54,181 nucleotides of DNA from Bacillota bacterium (GCA_023437715.1 JAEZFK010000055.1:1-54181); one strand, 5' to 3'. Shown: positions 18,186 through 26,525, numbered from the stretch's first letter. The notes: generated from the letters alone by a model not told the origin. A program made the numbers and translations.

Positions 18186-18977
18186 ATGACGAATCAAGCC
18201 TTTCGAAATGCTTTGAAGCCCATTACAGACGGCCTTTTCGGCAAACAGCAGGGGGTAAGGTATGAACGTCCCCATTTTGATGTGCGCCCTGTGGAGCTGA
18301 TGCTGGAGGACCTTGCGGAAATCGAGCCTCAGGAATGGTACCGCTATGCGTTTTCCAGGGAACCCTTAAATGGGAAGTTTACGGACGGACAGAGGCGGGA
18401 CTGGATGGAGAAAAGCCTTGCCTGCGGACAGGAATATGCCCGGAAGGTCTCCGGCCAGTATCATACCAGGGACCCCAAAGAGCTTGCAAAAGCCATGGGA
18501 ATGGAGGTTTCCTATCCTGAATTTCCGGAGAAGACGGACCGGGTGCTTTTTGCGGAGTACCGGATTCCCAACCGGATCTGTATTTACATGGATGCGGTGA
18601 AAAAAGCGGAAAGGCTTCTGGACAGGCCGGAGGTTTCCAAGGTGCTGACAGAGGGGCTGGACATCAGCCGGCTCCTTCTGTCCCATGAGCTTTTCCATTG
18701 TGTGGAGGACCGGCATAAGGGTGAAATCTTCACCCAGACGGAAAAGGTCAGACTTTGGAAGCTGGGCTTTCTTCATAATGATTCCATTGTGATCGCCCTC
18801 AGCGAAATCGGGGCCATGGGCTTTGCCCAGGAGCTTATGGGGATTAAATATTCCCCTTATCTGATGAACGTGTTTCTGGTATATGGCTATTCCCCGGAGG
18901 AAGCCAGCGGTTTATATGAAGAAATGATGGAATTCGCCGGAAGGACGCCCCGGCCATGGAATGGAGAACTTCTATAA
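18186..18977 (+). CDS. HExxH putative metalloprotein, cassette A
   Basis: A 263-residue protein of no family I recognise. HELFH at 167-171 is an HExxH zinc motif, and LSEIGAM about 35 residues later could supply a third Glu ligand, as in gluzincin-type peptidases. No signal peptide or membrane segment is seen. It starts 7 bp after the hyuA-like stop, with AAGGAG inside the upstream gene. A diverged homologue (HEIFH, ALSEI) holds the same position in cassette B, so the protein belongs to the system. It could be a metallopeptidase, an amidohydrolase-like partner or a substitute for HyuB. Confidence 0.65.
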   Translation: MTNQAFRNALKPITDGLFGKQQGVRYERPHFDVRPVELMLEDLAEIEPQEWYRYAFSREPLNGKFTDGQRRDWMEKSLACGQEYARKVSGQYHTRDPKELAKAMGMEVSYPEFPEKTDRVLFAEYRIPNRICIYMDAVKKAERLLDRPEVSKVLTEGLDISRLLLSHELFHCVEDRHKGEIFTQTEKVRLWKLGFLHNDSIVIALSEIGAMGFAQELMGIKYSPYLMNVFLVYGYSPEEASGLYEEMMEFAGRTPRPWNGELL

Positions 18978-19014
18978 AAATAACAGGAAATATGAATGAC
19001 AGAAAGGAGAAGGT

Positions 19015-20064
19015 ATGAGTTTAAGAATCCCGTATGAAACGGTAAAAGAAACAGTAAAAAAGGTGTTTTTAAACATTGGCCTTACAGAGGAACAGGCGGA
19101 GGTTTGTGCTGCTATTCACACACAGTCCAGCGCGGATGGGGTGGAGAGCCACGGTTTAAACCGGGTTCCCCGCTTTGCGGAATACGTGAAGAAAGGCTGG
19201 GTAAATCCCGCCGGAAAGCCTGAGCTTGCAGGAGCCAGGGGCGCCGTTGAGAATTATGACGGAAATTTAGGTATAGGCATTACCAATGCCCTGTTTTGCG
19301 CGGACCGGGCTATGGCTCTTGCAAAGGACCATGGGATCGGCTGCGTTACCTTGAGAAATACCACCCATTGGATGCGGGGCGGCACCTATGCCTGGCGCAT
19401 GGCGGAAGCAGGCTTTATGGGAATCAGCTGGATCAATACGGAAAGCTGTATGCCGTTATGGGGAAGCGATGAGCCCGGCGTAGGGAACAATCCTTTCTGT
19501 ATTGCCATTCCAAGGGAGGACGGCCCCATTGTTCTGGATATGGCCATGAGCCAGTACGCCTACGGAAAGCTGGGGGTTTACCGTCTGGCAGGGAAAAAGC
19601 TTCCTTTCCCAGGGGGCTTTGATAAGGATGGAAATCTGACTGATGATCCGGGGGCCATTGAAGAGAGCAGACGCATTCTGCCTACCGGCTACTGGAAAGG
19701 CAGCGGCATGGCTATTGCTCTGGACATGGCGGCGGCTCTTATGGCAAATGGAAACAGCGGCTTTGATATGGATCAGGCCAACATGGGAAGCTGTACCGGA
19801 TGCTGCCAGGTATTTATTGCTTTTGACCCCTATCTATTCGGAACCAAGGAAGAGATACAGGAAATGCTGAACCGCCGGGTAGCCGCGGCAGATGCAAGCC
19901 ATCCGGAGAAAGAAGGAAGCTCCGTCACCTGTCCGGGAGAGCGCACCCTTACCGCAAGGGAACGCAGCATGAAAGAGGGCGTTTCCGTAGATGAAAGCAT
20001 CTGGGAGCAGGTGGTGGCTATTTCCCAGGGCCATCTGGACATAAAGGATATTGCAAGCAAATAA
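19015..20064 (+). CDS. yiaK: 2,3-diketo-L-gulonate reductase-like dehydrogenase (YiaK type)
   Basis: A 349-residue Ldh_2 (malate/L-lactate dehydrogenase type) oxidoreductase. It matches E. coli YiaK along its length: SHGLNRVPRF, the catalytic-His block RNTTHWMRGGTYAWRMAE, and RRILPTGYWKGSGMAIALDM. These NAD(P)H enzymes reduce 2-keto acids. Compared with YiaK it has an insert of about 15 residues near residues 280-300. In E. coli yiaK is followed by yiaL; here too a YiaL-family gene follows. The exact substrate may differ. AAAGGAGAAGG lies before the ATG. Confidence 0.87.
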   Translation: MSLRIPYETVKETVKKVFLNIGLTEEQAEVCAAIHTQSSADGVESHGLNRVPRFAEYVKKGWVNPAGKPELAGARGAVENYDGNLGIGITNALFCADRAMALAKDHGIGCVTLRNTTHWMRGGTYAWRMAEAGFMGISWINTESCMPLWGSDEPGVGNNPFCIAIPREDGPIVLDMAMSQYAYGKLGVYRLAGKKLPFPGGFDKDGNLTDDPGAIEESRRILPTGYWKGSGMAIALDMAAALMANGNSGFDMDQANMGSCTGCCQVFIAFDPYLFGTKEEIQEMLNRRVAAADASHPEKEGSSVTCPGERTLTARERSMKEGVSVDESIWEQVVAISQGHLDIKDIASK

Positions 20065-20109
20065 TAAGGAAGAGGTTCTGCCTGGCGCAGAGCCTAAAGG
20101 AGAGGAATC

Positions 20110-20562
20110 ATGATTTTTTCAAACATTTCTGTAATAAATAAGTACGATTATCTGGAGGATAAATTCCGACTTGCCTATGAATGGCTTAAAAACACGGACC
20201 TTGCTTCTCTTTCTGTGGGAAGCTATCCGATCCTGGATGATTCTGTGGTGGCTAATGTGCAGGAATACACTACATTCCCGGCGGATCAGGCTTTATTTGA
20301 AACTCATGAGAAATACTTTGATATTCAGTATGTGGTGTCCGGCAGGGAACAGTTCGGCGTATGCAAGCGTGAGGGATTAAAGCTGAAAGAGCATAGAATT
20401 GAAGGCGACCTTCTCTTTTACGAGGAGCCTGAGCTCAGCGGCACCATCCTTATGGAAGCAGGAGATGTGATCGTGGTGGCGCCGGAGGATGCCCATAAGC
20501 CCCGCTGCATCGCAGGGGAACCCTGTGAGGTCAAGAAAGTCGTTATTAAGGTAGCTGTCTGA
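20110..20562 (+). CDS. YhcH/YjgK/YiaL family protein
   Basis: A 150-residue cupin-like protein of the family that includes YiaL and EbgC. Typical features are the start MIFSNISVINKYDYL, ALFETHEKYFDIQYVVSGRE, DLLFYEEPE and DAHKPRC with VKKVVIKV at the end. Conserved His and Glu residues form the probable metal site. Members are thought to act on, or mutarotate, sugars or sugar acids. It follows the yiaK-like gene by 45 bp with an AAAGGAGAGG site. A second, diverged member is at 25989-26525. Confidence 0.88.
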   Translation: MIFSNISVINKYDYLEDKFRLAYEWLKNTDLASLSVGSYPILDDSVVANVQEYTTFPADQALFETHEKYFDIQYVVSGREQFGVCKREGLKLKEHRIEGDLLFYEEPELSGTILMEAGDVIVVAPEDAHKPRCIAGEPCEVKKVVIKVAV

Positions 20563-20574
20563 CGGAAGCTTTCA

Positions 20575-21222
20575 TTAAATAATGTTCATGTGGAGCGGCA
20601 TCATCAGGTGTGCGATCAGAACCTGATAAGCCTGGTCTCCGTTTCCCTTTTTTAAATGCTGGTAAATGGATTGATGCTCTTCATAGGTGGTCTGAGCCCG
20701 TCCGGTTACGGTAAGGGCATTGGAGGTTGTCAGATGGATCATGTAAAGCAGCCGCTGGAATAAATGATCGAATTCACTGTTCTGGGCGAAATGGACCAGA
20801 AGCAGGTGAAACTGGTGGTCCTCCTCAGTAAAGGAAATGGGAAAGTTTTTGGCCGTTAAGGCGGCTTTCTGCCGGGCCAGGGACTCTTTCATATCCTCCA
20901 GAAGCTTCTGGAACCGCTTTTCATCCTCACAGCCTGCGGCCAGATGGATGCAGAAGCCTTCGATGGCGCAGCGGACCTGGATGGATTCCCGCATGGTTTC
21001 CTTATCCAGACGCCGGATTTTAAAGCCGCGGCTGGGAATAATGGTAATGTATCCGTCCTGGGAAAGGCACTGAAGAGCCTCCCGCAGGGGCGTCCGGGAG
21101 ATGCCAAGCTCCCTGGCCAGCCTGGTTTCCGAATAGAGCACCTCTGAGTCGAGGGATTTGGAAAGAATTTGTTCCTTGATTGTATTATAAGCCTGGGATT
21201 GCAGGGAGATGTTATCGTTCAT
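20575..21222 (-). CDS. GntR family regulator, FCD type
   Basis: A 215-residue regulator with an N-terminal winged helix (LARELGISRTPLREALQCLS, followed by IIPSRGFKIRRL) and a helical FCD domain with conserved His and Asp residues. I place the start at 21222, where TAGGAGC lies 7 bp before the ATG; the longer frame would run through the divergent promoter. It faces the cyclase gene across 176 bp that hold GGTATACC-type operator repeats, so it very likely represses the 21399-25133 operon and perhaps itself. Confidence 0.9.
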   Translation of the reverse strand: MNDNISLQSQAYNTIKEQILSKSLDSEVLYSETRLARELGISRTPLREALQCLSQDGYITIIPSRGFKIRRLDKETMRESIQVRCAIEGFCIHLAAGCEDEKRFQKLLEDMKESLARQKAALTAKNFPISFTEEDHQFHLLLVHFAQNSEFDHLFQRLLYMIHLTTSNALTVTGRAQTTYEEHQSIYQHLKKGNGDQAYQVLIAHLMMPLHMNII

Positions 21223-21318
21223 AATCAAGCTCCTATTATAGGTTTTTAAGTCTGCCGCAAGGCAGTGGTTACGGAAAATATCATACCTTAGAAAATCGGT
21301 GAAGTCAATAAAAAAACA

Positions 21319-21348
21319 TTGACCGGTATACCGGTATACTGGTATAAT
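21319..21348 (+). promoter_or_regulatory. Promoter with overlapping GntR operators
   Basis: TTGACC (21319-21324), an 18-bp spacer and TATAAT (21343-21348). The spacer is filled by the perfect palindrome CCGGTATACCGG (21323-21334), overlapping the near-palindrome CCGGTATACTGG (21331-21342). GTnnAC cores of this kind are typical of FadR-type GntR operators. A repressor bound here would block RNA polymerase. Confidence 0.8.
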
Positions 21349-21398
21349 AAAAGCAGAAATAATATAATAAATTTTCATAAAACAGGAGGTATCGTTTA

Positions 21399-22088
21399 AT
21401 GAGCGTAAACGAATTAGGCAATGGGTTAAGAGTCGTTGATCTGACAAAGCAGCTGGATCCTGCAACCGAGACAAGGAGATGTCACTTGTTCCGTTTTAAC
21501 ACAGGAGGTCCGATCCCGGATTTCCACACCATTATGGACTTAACCAGCCATCTGGGAACCCATGTGGAGTGTCCTTACCACCACAATGACAACTGGACCG
21601 ACGTACAGGGCCTGCCGATCAGCACCTTTATGGGACGCGCTATTTATGTGAATATCACTCATATGAATCCCAACGACAAGATCAAGGGAGCGGATTTAGA
21701 GAAGGCCTGCGGCGACAGAATCAAAGAGGGAGATATTGTAATCCTGGATTCTCCTTTCCGGATTCCGCCGTTTACACCGGCCAGCAATACCCCGGAGGAC
21801 AAGCGTCTTTTCATCTGCCGTGAGACTGCAGAGTGGCTGAAGGAAAAGAAAGTGAAATGCGTGGGCTTCGGCGACGGTGTTTCCATTGAGAGCAACAATG
21901 AGGATGTATGCGCATTCCACGACGTGCTGATGGAGGTAAATGTGGTATTCCTGGAAGTGTTAAAGAACTTGGAGGAGCTGACCACAGACACATTCTTCAT
22001 GTCCTATACGCCAATCCCCATCAAGGGACTGGATTCCTGCCCTATCCGCGCTTATGCCATCGAGGGAATCGCGGAATTTTCAAAATAA
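21399..22088 (+). CDS. Cyclase family protein (kynurenine formamidase-like metal hydrolase)
   Basis: A 229-residue member of the cyclase family. The metal-binding block HLGTHVECPYHHND carries the characteristic HxGTHxxxPxH pattern, and VDLTKQLDP is the usual N-terminal strand. Relatives hydrolyse amides, formamides or small lactams. ACAGGAGGT lies 9 bp before the ATG. It opens an operon continuing with PanE-like, DapA-like and alcohol dehydrogenase genes. A role as hydrolase of a ring compound or sugar-acid derivative is inferred. Confidence 0.88.
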   Translation: MSVNELGNGLRVVDLTKQLDPATETRRCHLFRFNTGGPIPDFHTIMDLTSHLGTHVECPYHHNDNWTDVQGLPISTFMGRAIYVNITHMNPNDKIKGADLEKACGDRIKEGDIVILDSPFRIPPFTPASNTPEDKRLFICRETAEWLKEKKVKCVGFGDGVSIESNNEDVCAFHDVLMEVNVVFLEVLKNLEELTTDTFFMSYTPIPIKGLDSCPIRAYAIEGIAEFSK

Positions 22089-22103
22089 CAGAGGGTAAAA
22101 TTT

Positions 22104-23018
22104 ATGAAAATTGCTGTAATCGGGGCGGGAGCCATGGGTTCCATCTATGGCGGCCACCTGTCCTTAAACAATGAAGTATACATGGTGGATGCTTCGGAAA
22201 AGGTTGTGGAGTACATTCAGAAAGAAGGAATCAAATTGCTGGAGGGCGATTCGGAGACGGTTTACCGCCCGTCGGCCGTTCTCTCCACAGAGGGCATGGA
22301 GCCGGTGGATCTGGTGATCCTGTTCGTAAAATCCTTATTTTCCAGGGCGGCCCTGGAGGGAAATAAAAGCCTGATCGGGCCGGGAACCTATGTGATGACT
22401 TTACAGAACGGCTCCGGCCATGAGGATATTTTAGGAGAGTTTGTAAAAGAGGACCATATCATCATCGGCACCACGGAGGATAACGGCGCGGTTCTTGGCC
22501 TTGGGAATGTAAAGAGAGGCGGAACCGGCAATACAAACGTGGGGATGCTCACCGAGGATAAGGAGCAGTTCCTTCCAAAGCTGAAGGAAGCCTTTGACAG
22601 CTGCGGCTTTTCCGTGGCCATCCATTCCAATATCCAGCAGCTTATCTGGAATAAGCTTTTCACCAATGTATCCTTAAGCGTGGTCACGGCCATGCTTCAG
22701 GTGGACATGGGGTATATCGCTGCCAATGAGCACGCATGGAATATGACCGTCCGTTTAATCCGGGAAGCCGTCGCTGTGGCGCGGGGGCTGGGCCTTGAAG
22801 CAGATGAGGAAGAGATCATGGAAAAGGTGAGGAAGACCTCGGAAATGTCGCCCAACGGATGCACCTCCATCCGGGCGGACATACAGAACGGCCGCCGGAC
22901 AGAGGTAAATACCATCAGCGGTTCTGTGGTAAGGGCCGCGAAAAAGTGCGGTGTTCCGGTTCCGACCCATGAATTTGTGGTGGAAATGATACACGCCATG
23001 GAAGATAAAACCAGGTAA
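22104..23018 (+). CDS. 2-dehydropantoate 2-reductase family (ApbA/PanE)
   Basis: A 304-residue NADPH-dependent ketoacid reductase. The Rossmann loop is GAGAMGSIYGGHL (res 7-19), followed by the PanE core (FVKSLFSRAAL, LQNGSGHEDIL) and the catalytic region IHSNIQQLIWNKLFTNVSL with its conserved Lys. RADIQNGRRTEVNTISG is the usual C-terminal substrate region. It may make pantoate, but its place inside a catabolic operon under GntR control suggests a dedicated 2-keto acid reductase. Confidence 0.88.
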   Translation: MKIAVIGAGAMGSIYGGHLSLNNEVYMVDASEKVVEYIQKEGIKLLEGDSETVYRPSAVLSTEGMEPVDLVILFVKSLFSRAALEGNKSLIGPGTYVMTLQNGSGHEDILGEFVKEDHIIIGTTEDNGAVLGLGNVKRGGTGNTNVGMLTEDKEQFLPKLKEAFDSCGFSVAIHSNIQQLIWNKLFTNVSLSVVTAMLQVDMGYIAANEHAWNMTVRLIREAVAVARGLGLEADEEEIMEKVRKTSEMSPNGCTSIRADIQNGRRTEVNTISGSVVRAAKKCGVPVPTHEFVVEMIHAMEDKTR

Positions 23019-23028
23019 GAGAATAGAA

Positions 23029-23082
23029 AAGAGGGCCGGTTTCCTGCCGCAGGGAGTACCTGCTGCCGGGGACCGGCCTCTT
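23029..23082 (+). terminator. Long intergenic hairpin, possible attenuator
   Basis: AAGAGGGCCGG pairs with CCGGCCTCTT, and an inner GCAGG/CCTGC hairpin sits in the loop. No long T run follows, so RNA processing or partial termination between the panE-like and dapA-like genes is more likely than a full stop. Confidence 0.5.
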
Positions 23083-23135
23083 AAACATATTGAACATATT
23101 GGGGAAAACTATACCAGTGAGGGGGAATATTTATC

Positions 23136-24011
23136 ATGAAGAAATTATATGTTGCTTCTGTTACACCGTTTAACGAGGACAACCAGATCAACGAAGCGGC
23201 GGCCAGACAGCTTTGGGAGAGGAATATCTCCGAGGGGGCCGACGGGTTTTTCATCGGGGGAAGCTCCGGGGAATGCTTTCTGTTAAACAGCAGCGAAAGG
23301 GTACGCTCCTTTGAGCTGGCTGCGGAATATGCGGACCGGGCGGATATCTTTGCCCATGTGGGAGCCATCAGCACAGAGGAAGCTGTTTTCTATGCAAAGA
23401 AAGCGAGAGAGTTTGGAATCAGCCGCATTGCGGCAACTCCTCCCCTTTACTTCGGATTTTCCGAGAAGGAGATCGCAGGGTATTATTATGATATTGCCGA
23501 GGCTGCAGGGCAGCCGGTTCTCTATTATAATATTCCCTCCAGCACCCATAAGGAGCTGGATCTTTCCCATCCGGATATCCAGGCGCTTCTTAAATCAGGA
23601 GCAATCGGGTCGGTGAAGCACACCAACCTAAACCTGCTTCAGATGGAGCGGATGAGGAACATAAATCCTGATATCAAGTGCTTCGGAGGCTTTGAAAGCT
23701 GTATGGTGGCCTTTCTTGCATTTGGCTGTGACGGCTTTATCGGCAGCAGCTTCAATTTCATGCTTCCTCAGTTTAAACGTGTTATGGAGCTGTATCTGGA
23801 GCATAAGGAGGAGGAAGCGGTTTCTCTTCAATCCAAGTGCAACAACATTCTGGATGTGCTCTTAAAGAACGGATTATGCGCAAACCTTAAATATATCCTT
23901 ACGGCTCAGGGAATCCCGGCCGGTGAGGTGAGAAAGCCCATGCTGCCTTTGACGGAGAGCCGGAAAGCCGAGATGGATCAGGTGCTTGAGAAGTATCTGG
24001 AGATCCGTTAA
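23136..24011 (+). CDS. Dihydrodipicolinate synthase/N-acetylneuraminate lyase family aldolase
   Basis: A 291-residue class I aldolase. The Schiff-base Lys161 is in GSVKHTNLN, Tyr131 is in YYNIPS, and GGSSGE (41-46) is the carboxylate-binding loop, placed as in E. coli DapA (K161). Members include dapA, nanA and several keto-deoxy sugar-acid aldolases. The setting with dehydrogenases and no lysine genes favours a catabolic keto-acid aldolase over DapA. A GAGGGGG site precedes the ATG. Confidence 0.88.
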   Translation: MKKLYVASVTPFNEDNQINEAAARQLWERNISEGADGFFIGGSSGECFLLNSSERVRSFELAAEYADRADIFAHVGAISTEEAVFYAKKAREFGISRIAATPPLYFGFSEKEIAGYYYDIAEAAGQPVLYYNIPSSTHKELDLSHPDIQALLKSGAIGSVKHTNLNLLQMERMRNINPDIKCFGGFESCMVAFLAFGCDGFIGSSFNFMLPQFKRVMELYLEHKEEEAVSLQSKCNNILDVLLKNGLCANLKYILTAQGIPAGEVRKPMLPLTESRKAEMDQVLEKYLEIR

Positions 24012-24019
24012 GAGCCCAG

Positions 24020-24097
24020 CCCGGAGAGCGTGGGCAGGAAGAGGAAGCACCCTGCGGGTGTACCTGTATGCCCAGAGAGCATGGGCAGGAAGAGGAA
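24020..24097 (+). repeat. 27-bp imperfect direct repeat between genes
   Basis: A 27-bp unit starting CCCGGAGAGCGTGGGCAGGA (24020-24046) recurs at 24071-24097 with two mismatches, period 51 bp. Both copies contain an AGAGGAA Shine-Dalgarno-like end; only the second is near the ATG of the next gene. Confidence 0.8.
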
Positions 24098-24110
24098 AGG
24101 AGATATATCT

Positions 24111-25133
24111 ATGAAAGCCGTACAAATTGTGAAACCCGGTGAGCTAAGGGTCATTGACGTAGAAAAGCCGGAAATTGATGATAAGAACAATGTTCTGGTC
24201 AAAATGACCGCGGCAGGAATCTGCGGTTCTGACGTAGGCATCTATCACGGAACCAATGCAGCTGCCACATATCCCAGGATTATCGGACATGAAATGGTGG
24301 GAAGGGTTGCGGAAACAGGACTTTCGGTCACCAACGTAAAGGTTGGGGACAGGGTGATCATCAACCAGGTGACCAGCTGCGGCCACTGTTACCCCTGCCG
24401 GATCGGGAGGGGAAATGTATGTGATCATCTGGCTGTGAGAGGTGTTCACATAGACGGAGGCTACCGGGAATTCATTGCCGTGCCGGAATCTGACTGCTAT
24501 ATCCTGCCGGATTTTCTTTCTGATGCCGATGCCGTTATGATCGAGCCGACCACCATCGGAATCCAGTCCTGTACCAGGGCGGAGCTGGCAGAGGACGACA
24601 TGCTTCTGATTTACGGCTCCGGCGCTCTGGGCAGCTCCATCTTAAAGACCGCACGCCTGATCTGCAGCCATATCATTGTTGCGGATATCCAGGATGACAA
24701 GCTGGAAGAGGCGAAGAAGAACGGGGCAGAATATATCATCAATACCTTAAAGGAGAACCTTCTGGAAAAGGTAAAGGAATACACGGAAGGCCACGGAGCC
24801 ACGGTTTCCATAGACGCTGTGTGCAACAAGGATTCCCTGATCCGGCTTCTGGAGGTTACGGGCAATGCGGGCCGGGTTATGACCATGGGCTTTTCCACAT
24901 CTCCCACGGAGATCAACCAGTTTGTCATCACCTCCAAGGAATTGGATGTGAGAGGGTCCAGACTCCAGAATAAGATGTTTGGGAAAGCAATCGGATTGCT
25001 CAACGAGGGAAAGCTGGACATAAGCGGATCTGTTTCCCATACCTTCCCCCTGATCCAGGCTCAGGAAGCCTTTGACTTCATTGACAGCCATGATCCGTCC
25101 ATCCGCAAGGTTGTACTGACCTTTGATTTTTGA
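24111..25133 (+). CDS. Zinc-dependent alcohol/polyol dehydrogenase (MDR family)
   Basis: A 340-residue medium-chain dehydrogenase. Catalytic zinc ligands are in GICGSD (Cys about 38) and GHEMVGRV. The structural-zinc cysteines are in SCGHCYPCRIGRGNVCDH, and YGSGALGSSILKTARL is the NAD loop. Family relatives include sorbitol, threonine and L-galactonate/L-gulonate dehydrogenases. AAAGGAG lies 9 bp before ATG 24111, which fits the family start MKAVQI. Last gene of the cyclase operon; a terminator follows. Confidence 0.9.
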   Translation: MKAVQIVKPGELRVIDVEKPEIDDKNNVLVKMTAAGICGSDVGIYHGTNAAATYPRIIGHEMVGRVAETGLSVTNVKVGDRVIINQVTSCGHCYPCRIGRGNVCDHLAVRGVHIDGGYREFIAVPESDCYILPDFLSDADAVMIEPTTIGIQSCTRAELAEDDMLLIYGSGALGSSILKTARLICSHIIVADIQDDKLEEAKKNGAEYIINTLKENLLEKVKEYTEGHGATVSIDAVCNKDSLIRLLEVTGNAGRVMTMGFSTSPTEINQFVITSKELDVRGSRLQNKMFGKAIGLLNEGKLDISGSVSHTFPLIQAQEAFDFIDSHDPSIRKVVLTFDF

Positions 25134-25148
25134 CTTGCTTCATAAATG

Positions 25149-25193
25149 AAAAGAGGCTCTTCCCATATTAAAATGGAAAGAGCTTCTTTTTTT
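25149..25193. terminator. Bidirectional terminator
   Basis: AAGAGGCTCTTCCCAT pairs with ATGGAAAGAGCTTCTT, then TTTTT. It ends the alcohol dehydrogenase operon and overlaps the stop of the convergent M28 gene. Confidence 0.85.
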
Positions 25194-25998
25194 GTGCGCT
25201 GCTGCGGGAATGCAGAGCATCCATAAGATATTCATAAACCCGGTTCATGGCTTCCGGGTCCACCCATTCAGGCGTGTCACGGTAGCCTCCGTGCATGGTG
25301 GAGGAAACCTCCATCTGTTCCAGTATCATCTGAAATTCCGGGGGCTTTCCCAGGAAGCCGCTGCCCAGGCCGGAGAGTGCCTTTAAGTACTGAATATCCC
25401 ACCGGGGGATACAGGCCACGCTGATGGCCGGAAGGCGAAGCCCGGAAAAGGAAACATCATCGCTTGGAGGCAGGTATTTTACGAGAGCACCGTTGTGGGC
25501 GGCCAGAATTTCCTTGCTGCAGAAAGAAGAAACAGCTTCCTTTTTTGCATTTCCCCTGTCATAGACGGCAATGGTATCTCCATAGCCGCAGACGTCCAGG
25601 TTAATGACGCCGGTAATGGTCTGCCGGTCTAATTGGTTTACATAAAGTTTACTTCCCGTATTACCTGTTTCCTCTCCGTCAAAAAAGGCGAAACGAGCGG
25701 GGAGGCCCTCGGTCCGCAGAGTCTTTGCCAGAGCGATGAGAATGCAAAGGGCTGCAGCGTTATCGTTGGCTCCGAAGCTTCCGGGAACCCCATCGTAATG
25801 GGCGCAGAATAAAAGTCCCGGTTTTTCGTTCCAGGGCTCCGCCAGATAATTGGTAACGCCTCTGGGGGCCTTGGGGCCAGGCTCTTCTTCCTGGCGGCGG
25901 AAAGAGAGGTTTTCCTGGTTTAAAACCCTTTCCAGGGCCTGGCGGCGCAGGTCCGGGTCCTTTTGGGAAAGATCCCTTAAATACCGGTCTATTTCCAT
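25168..25998 (-). CDS. M28 family metallopeptidase (aminopeptidase-like)
   Basis: A 276-residue zinc peptidase of clan MH. The two-metal motifs are FCAHYDGVPGSFGANDNAAA and FFDGEETGNTGSK; a further Asp/His ligand set follows (INLDVCGYGDT, PPSDDVSF). No signal peptide, so cytoplasmic. Its start overlaps the YiaL-like gene by 10 bp, so they are translated from one mRNA with the SDR and GntR genes. A role in releasing an amino acid from a sugar-amide or a small peptide is plausible. Confidence 0.85.
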   Translation of the reverse strand: MEIDRYLRDLSQKDPDLRRQALERVLNQENLSFRRQEEEPGPKAPRGVTNYLAEPWNEKPGLLFCAHYDGVPGSFGANDNAAALCILIALAKTLRTEGLPARFAFFDGEETGNTGSKLYVNQLDRQTITGVINLDVCGYGDTIAVYDRGNAKKEAVSSFCSKEILAAHNGALVKYLPPSDDVSFSGLRLPAISVACIPRWDIQYLKALSGLGSGFLGKPPEFQMILEQMEVSSTMHGGYRDTPEWVDPEAMNRVYEYLMDALHSRSSAQKKKLFPF

Positions 25999-26525
25999 AC
26001 TGATTCTCCCTGTCCGCCGGCGCCGGAAAGACAGCTGTCAAGAGGAACCTTAATAACGATTTTGCGGATGGCAGCAGGCTCCTGACCGGCTTTAATGGCC
26101 GGGATATGGACATCCCAGGGGAAGTAGACGGCATAGGCGCCGGGAATTAAATGGATGCGGCCCTCAACAGCTCCGGGATCATTTTTATAGAAAAGAATGT
26201 CTCTGGGGGTGTCCAGCAGGTCCTCGTCCACCTGGCCCCTGCCGTCATCGCTGTAAAAGCCGGCAAGCTCCGGGCCGCCGGAGGCAAGAAACTGTACATC
26301 AATGATTTTCCGGTGGACTTCCGGACGCAGGCTTTCCCTGTCTGAGGTTTTTAAGTCCAGAACCTGGAGAATGACGGGCAGGCCATCCAGTTCCATGTTA
26401 AATACTCCTGGCTCATGGGCGGCCATATCATGTTCCTTTAAAAACAGGAGGGCGTTCTGAATCGGCTTCGGCAAAAGAGCGAGCTGCTGTGCAAATCTGG
26501 AATTATAAATATTTCCGAAAATCAT
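25989..26525 (-). CDS. YhcH/YjgK/YiaL family protein, second copy
   Basis: A 178-residue member of the same family as the protein at 20110, recognised from MIFGNIYN, HRKIIDVQFLASGGPELAGF, FYKNDPGAVEG and the C-terminal VKAG-like/IRKIVIKVPL strand. It is only distantly similar to the first copy, so it is not a recent duplication. A metal-dependent sugar-acid role is inferred from the family. Confidence 0.85.
   Translation of the reverse strand: MIFGNIYNSRFAQQLALLPKPIQNALLFLKEHDMAAHEPGVFNMELDGLPVILQVLDLKTSDRESLRPEVHRKIIDVQFLASGGPELAGFYSDDGRGQVDEDLLDTPRDILFYKNDPGAVEGRIHLIPGAYAVYFPWDVHIPAIKAGQEPAAIRKIVIKVPLDSCLSGAGGQGESVWK

Noticed and set aside
23136..24011. Calling the aldolase dapA
   Set aside because: The catalytic residues are shared by the whole family, and the neighbours are catabolic rather than lysine-biosynthetic, so only the family name is given.
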